A DNA stretch of 64,000 nt from JBMNMS01 sp050953445. Lineage in GTDB: Bacteria; Bacillota; Clostridia; Peptostreptococcales; Anaerovoracaceae. The notes beneath the pieces were generated by a model. The model did no database searches, was not told where the DNA came from, and was given only the letters and a program-made list of their open reading frames with translations. Positions within the stretch are counted from its first letter, which is position 1, and every line of letters starts with the position of its first letter. This document shows positions 62,175 through 64,000 of this stretch, one piece after another. The DNA is taken from assembly GCA_050953445.1 (NCBI GenBank), contig JBMNMS010000001.1, positions 682,001 to 746,000 of the forward strand, in the 5' to 3' direction. The translations under genes were made by a program, and so were the position numbers.

Positions 62175-63383
62175 TTAAAATTCAATCTCACGTATATATG
62201 CATGATTACTGCCTTTTATAATTAAGGTGGGATATCCTATTTTAGGAACAACTCTGACCAAAGTACCTTTTATTTCATTGGGATGAACCACACGACCGTC
62301 TTCCGATGAATTGTTATCTCCTTTCGTCTTATAAGTCAGGTTTCCCTTGCCATCATCTATGATTTTGACGATTCTGTGGGTTATGCGAATTTCACCCCTT
62401 TGAAACTGTATCACATCGCCTTCTTTAAGGTTGCCCAGCTGCTCCTCCGTGCGCATTTGTCTAAGAAGTATTACGTCTCCCGGATACATTATAGGCTCCA
62501 TACTACCGGTCACAATAACAGAAGGCATTACCGGGAATACACCTACAATAAACCATAACAACCCTATGGCTAATATGGATGTAGCGATGCCTGTCGCCAT
62601 ACTTTTCGTATGCTTTTTTTCAATATCAAAACGATGCTTTCTTTCTTCATGTTTATTTAGGATAATAAGAATTGAAACTACAGGAACCAATATTCCTATC
62701 GCTCCCTCCGCCAACCAATTCAAAGAGGGAAGTACCGGTGAAATCCAATGAAAGACTTCTATGATCCATATATAAACCGATGCAGCTATTATTCCCCCGT
62801 GCAGTGCCAGGTATGATAATGCTATATTAATGCTAAGTTTAGGACCCGCCTCCCTTGCTATAAAAATCACTATATTCTCAGTATCCATTGGCGATAGCCC
62901 GGAGTAATTCAAACTTAAAGCAGTGAGAAGCAAAGTGACTAATATGAACACCTTTAAATTATGTTTGCTGCAATATATACTTAAAATGTAGCTGCGAATA
63001 CTTTCACGAACACCCAATGCGGGGAGGACAAAAAATAAATTCCCCCCCATCCCTTTAGGCGATAGATCGTAGGGGCTTCCACCTAATTGACCTAAAATAA
63101 AACCTAAAATAAGCTTCGAACCTATAAGTACCACTGCGCAAATTATGGCCTCCATATAAATTGTCCCTCTATCTGCCAGCCTACCTGCACAATGGACCCG
63201 AGGAATAATAAGGAATAAAATTGCTAAAAAAAAACACCAAATCGTGGGCAATATGATTCTTCCATAAAAATAGGCATTCAATTTTAGGAAGCTTAAAGCA
63301 AAAGGCGAAAGGGATATTAATATAAATATGGCAAACAATATATTGCCAGTTTTTCGATACCTTCTATAATTCTGGATTTCCAT
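62175..63383 (-). CDS. Signal peptidase I, SipW (ER/archaeal) type, with large membrane N-terminal extension
   Basis: The 402-aa protein ends in a complete signal peptidase I domain (about residues 265-402). The nucleophile Ser is S294 in VTGSMEPIMYPGD, the catalytic His is H336 in RITHRI in place of the usual bacterial Lys, and GD motifs lie near D356 and D362. That Ser-His pattern defines the ER/archaeal group to which Bacillus SipW belongs. Unlike SipW (about 190 aa), this protein has about 265 extra residues before the peptidase with roughly seven membrane helices. The start overlaps the upstream small gene by 20 bases, so they are translationally coupled. Its likely substrates are the YAYWT-signal proteins on either side. 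Confidence 0.9.
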   Translation of the reverse strand: MEIQNYRRYRKTGNILFAIFILISLSPFALSFLKLNAYFYGRIILPTIWCFFLAILFLIIPRVHCAGRLADRGTIYMEAIICAVVLIGSKLILGFILGQLGGSPYDLSPKGMGGNLFFVLPALGVRESIRSYILSIYCSKHNLKVFILVTLLLTALSLNYSGLSPMDTENIVIFIAREAGPKLSINIALSYLALHGGIIAASVYIWIIEVFHWISPVLPSLNWLAEGAIGILVPVVSILIILNKHEERKHRFDIEKKHTKSMATGIATSILAIGLLWFIVGVFPVMPSVIVTGSMEPIMYPGDVILLRQMRTEEQLGNLKEGDVIQFQRGEIRITHRIVKIIDDGKGNLTYKTKGDNNSSEDGRVVHPNEIKGTLVRVVPKIGYPTLIIKGSNHAYIREIEF

Positions 63384-63696
63384 CTTCCATCGATTCCTTA
63401 TGGTCTACGTCATCAGTATCGGGAGTCAAATCTGTTTCCATGCTCTGTGGTAACATGGCCTCTCCTTCTTCTTCCCTCAGAAAATCTTCCTTAACCCCAT
63501 CGGTAATAGGCTTTGGCATTTCTAAGGAATCCTTTTTTTGCTTCTCGATATTATCGTTAACAATTATGCGATGTTCAAAGGTGCATTCACCAATAATTTT
63601 CATCTCTTCCGTCCAATAAGCATAGCTTATAGACACTGCGCCCATTCCTATCATCACTACTGCAGCAATGATACTTATCTTTTTTCCCCATTCCAT
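63364..63696 (-). CDS. Small protein with SipW-type signal peptide
   Basis: The 110-aa product has a signal sequence ending in SISYAYWTEEMKI (about residues 22-34), the mark of SipW-processed proteins. The short mature part (about 80 residues) is acidic, with one Cys (GECTF), and is probably disordered (EDFLREEEGEA, TPDTDDVDHKE). AGGAGGGGG precedes ATG 63696. It overlaps the genes on both sides: by 22 bases with the upstream partial gene and by 20 bases with the peptidase gene. The role is unknown; it could be a minor fibre or anchor component. Confidence 0.75.
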   Translation of the reverse strand: MEWGKKISIIAAVVMIGMGAVSISYAYWTEEMKIIGECTFEHRIIVNDNIEKQKKDSLEMPKPITDGVKEDFLREEEGEAMLPQSMETDLTPDTDDVDHKESMEDGNPEL

Positions 63697-64000
63697 AAAG
63701 GCAGCCCCCTCCTACTAATTAATTTACAATTGAATTGATCAAGGACAAAAGGAATTTCAAATCCATAAAAACCTCGTAAGGTAATTTCGTTGGTGCCCGC
63801 TTCCATTCCGATTTCCAGATCATTAACAGATGCTCCCAAGCTACTTATGTCTATTGATTTCGGCCATGCCCCATCGGAGAACCCTACTTGCTCCAATAAA
63901 ATAGTACCCTGCATCATTTTCTCATTATCATCTGCCTCAAGCTTTTTGGTCACCCTAAAATTCCCCAGGCTATCCGGCATTAGATTCTGGATATTGCTTG
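63675..64000 (-). CDS. C-terminal part of a larger protein running off the right edge (partial)
   Basis: The reading frame is open to the window end at 64000, so only the last 107 residues are seen. The sequence (TILLEQVGFSDGAWPKS, DLEIGMEAGTNEITLRGFYGFEIPFVLDQF) is beta-rich and ends in a short basic tail. No family is recognised. Its 3' end overlaps the next gene by 22 bases, so it belongs to the SipW-type locus. It may itself be an exported component, but the N-terminus is not visible. Confidence 0.7.
   Translation of the reverse strand, partial: SNIQNLMPDSLGNFRVTKKLEADDNEKMMQGTILLEQVGFSDGAWPKSIDISSLGASVNDLEIGMEAGTNEITLRGFYGFEIPFVLDQFNCKLISRRGLPLWNGEKR

Noticed and set aside
1..64000. Prophage, insertion sequence or integrated plasmid
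   Set aside because: No transposase, integrase, capsid or replication gene was seen and gene content is housekeeping throughout.

Overview
The window reads as chromosomal DNA from an anaerobic, AT-rich Firmicute of the class Clostridia, probably an amino-acid fermenter. The case rests on gene content. There is a 2-hydroxyacyl-CoA dehydratase operon with its ATP-driven activator, a T-box-controlled branched-chain amino acid transporter, a full F-type ATP synthase operon whose c subunit carries sodium-type ligands, a short cobalamin-dependent methionine synthase, and a SipW-type secretion locus. Ribosome binding sites are strong and TTG/GTG starts are frequent. I see no phage, insertion sequence, rRNA or CRISPR array. 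Genus cannot be fixed from the sequence alone.

Layout. 1-10 kb: threonine synthase, a tRNA-Glu(CTC), a DUF4300 lipoprotein, an acetate-type permease behind a structured attenuation leader, the dehydratase alpha/beta/activase operon headed by a DUF815 AAA+ ATPase, threonine ammonia-lyase, and a HAD phosphatase. 10-20 kb: prfB with its programmed +1 frameshift, secA, a 1.4-kb gene-poor stretch with an apparent orphan transcription unit containing five 18-bp repeats, then the T-box leader and livKHMGF. 20-28 kb: the atp operon (Z-I-B-E-F-H-A-G-D-C, reverse strand) with a near-consensus promoter. 28-35 kb: wecB, a TagO/WecA-type transferase, dCMP deaminase, metH, metF and truA. 35-43 kb: hybrid histidine kinase, glnS, an Ig-like membrane protein, tadA, an unknown 303-aa protein, cvpA and nagB. 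43-50 kb: a DMT transporter, two MFS transporters, LemA/DUF2207, a lipoprotein, and a pair of paralogous cysteine-rich small proteins. 51-59 kb: a LysR regulator divergent from a CoA-transferase/SLC13 permease operon, an HD alarmone-hydrolase-like protein, a PepSY lipoprotein, RtcB, SfsA, pirin and a SanA-like protein. 59.8 kb to the end: a SipW/TasA-like locus that runs off the right edge.

How the genes fit together. Several units suit an amino-acid-fermenting, sodium-coupled lifestyle. Amino acids enter through Liv; threonine is made by ThrC or deaminated by IlvA; 2-hydroxyacyl-CoA intermediates are dehydrated by the activase-dependent enzyme; organic acids cross through the SatP-type and SLC13-type permeases and can exchange CoA through the two-subunit transferase; ATP is made or hydrolysed by a probably sodium-translocating synthase. 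These links are inference from gene content.

The less ordinary items are the permease leader with mutually exclusive terminator and antiterminator helices, the orphan transcription unit upstream of secA, the paired cysteine-rich proteins, and the terminal locus. That locus combines a signal peptidase carrying a long membrane-embedded N-terminal extension, two visible proteins with YAYWT-type signal peptides, and a DUF5305 protein.
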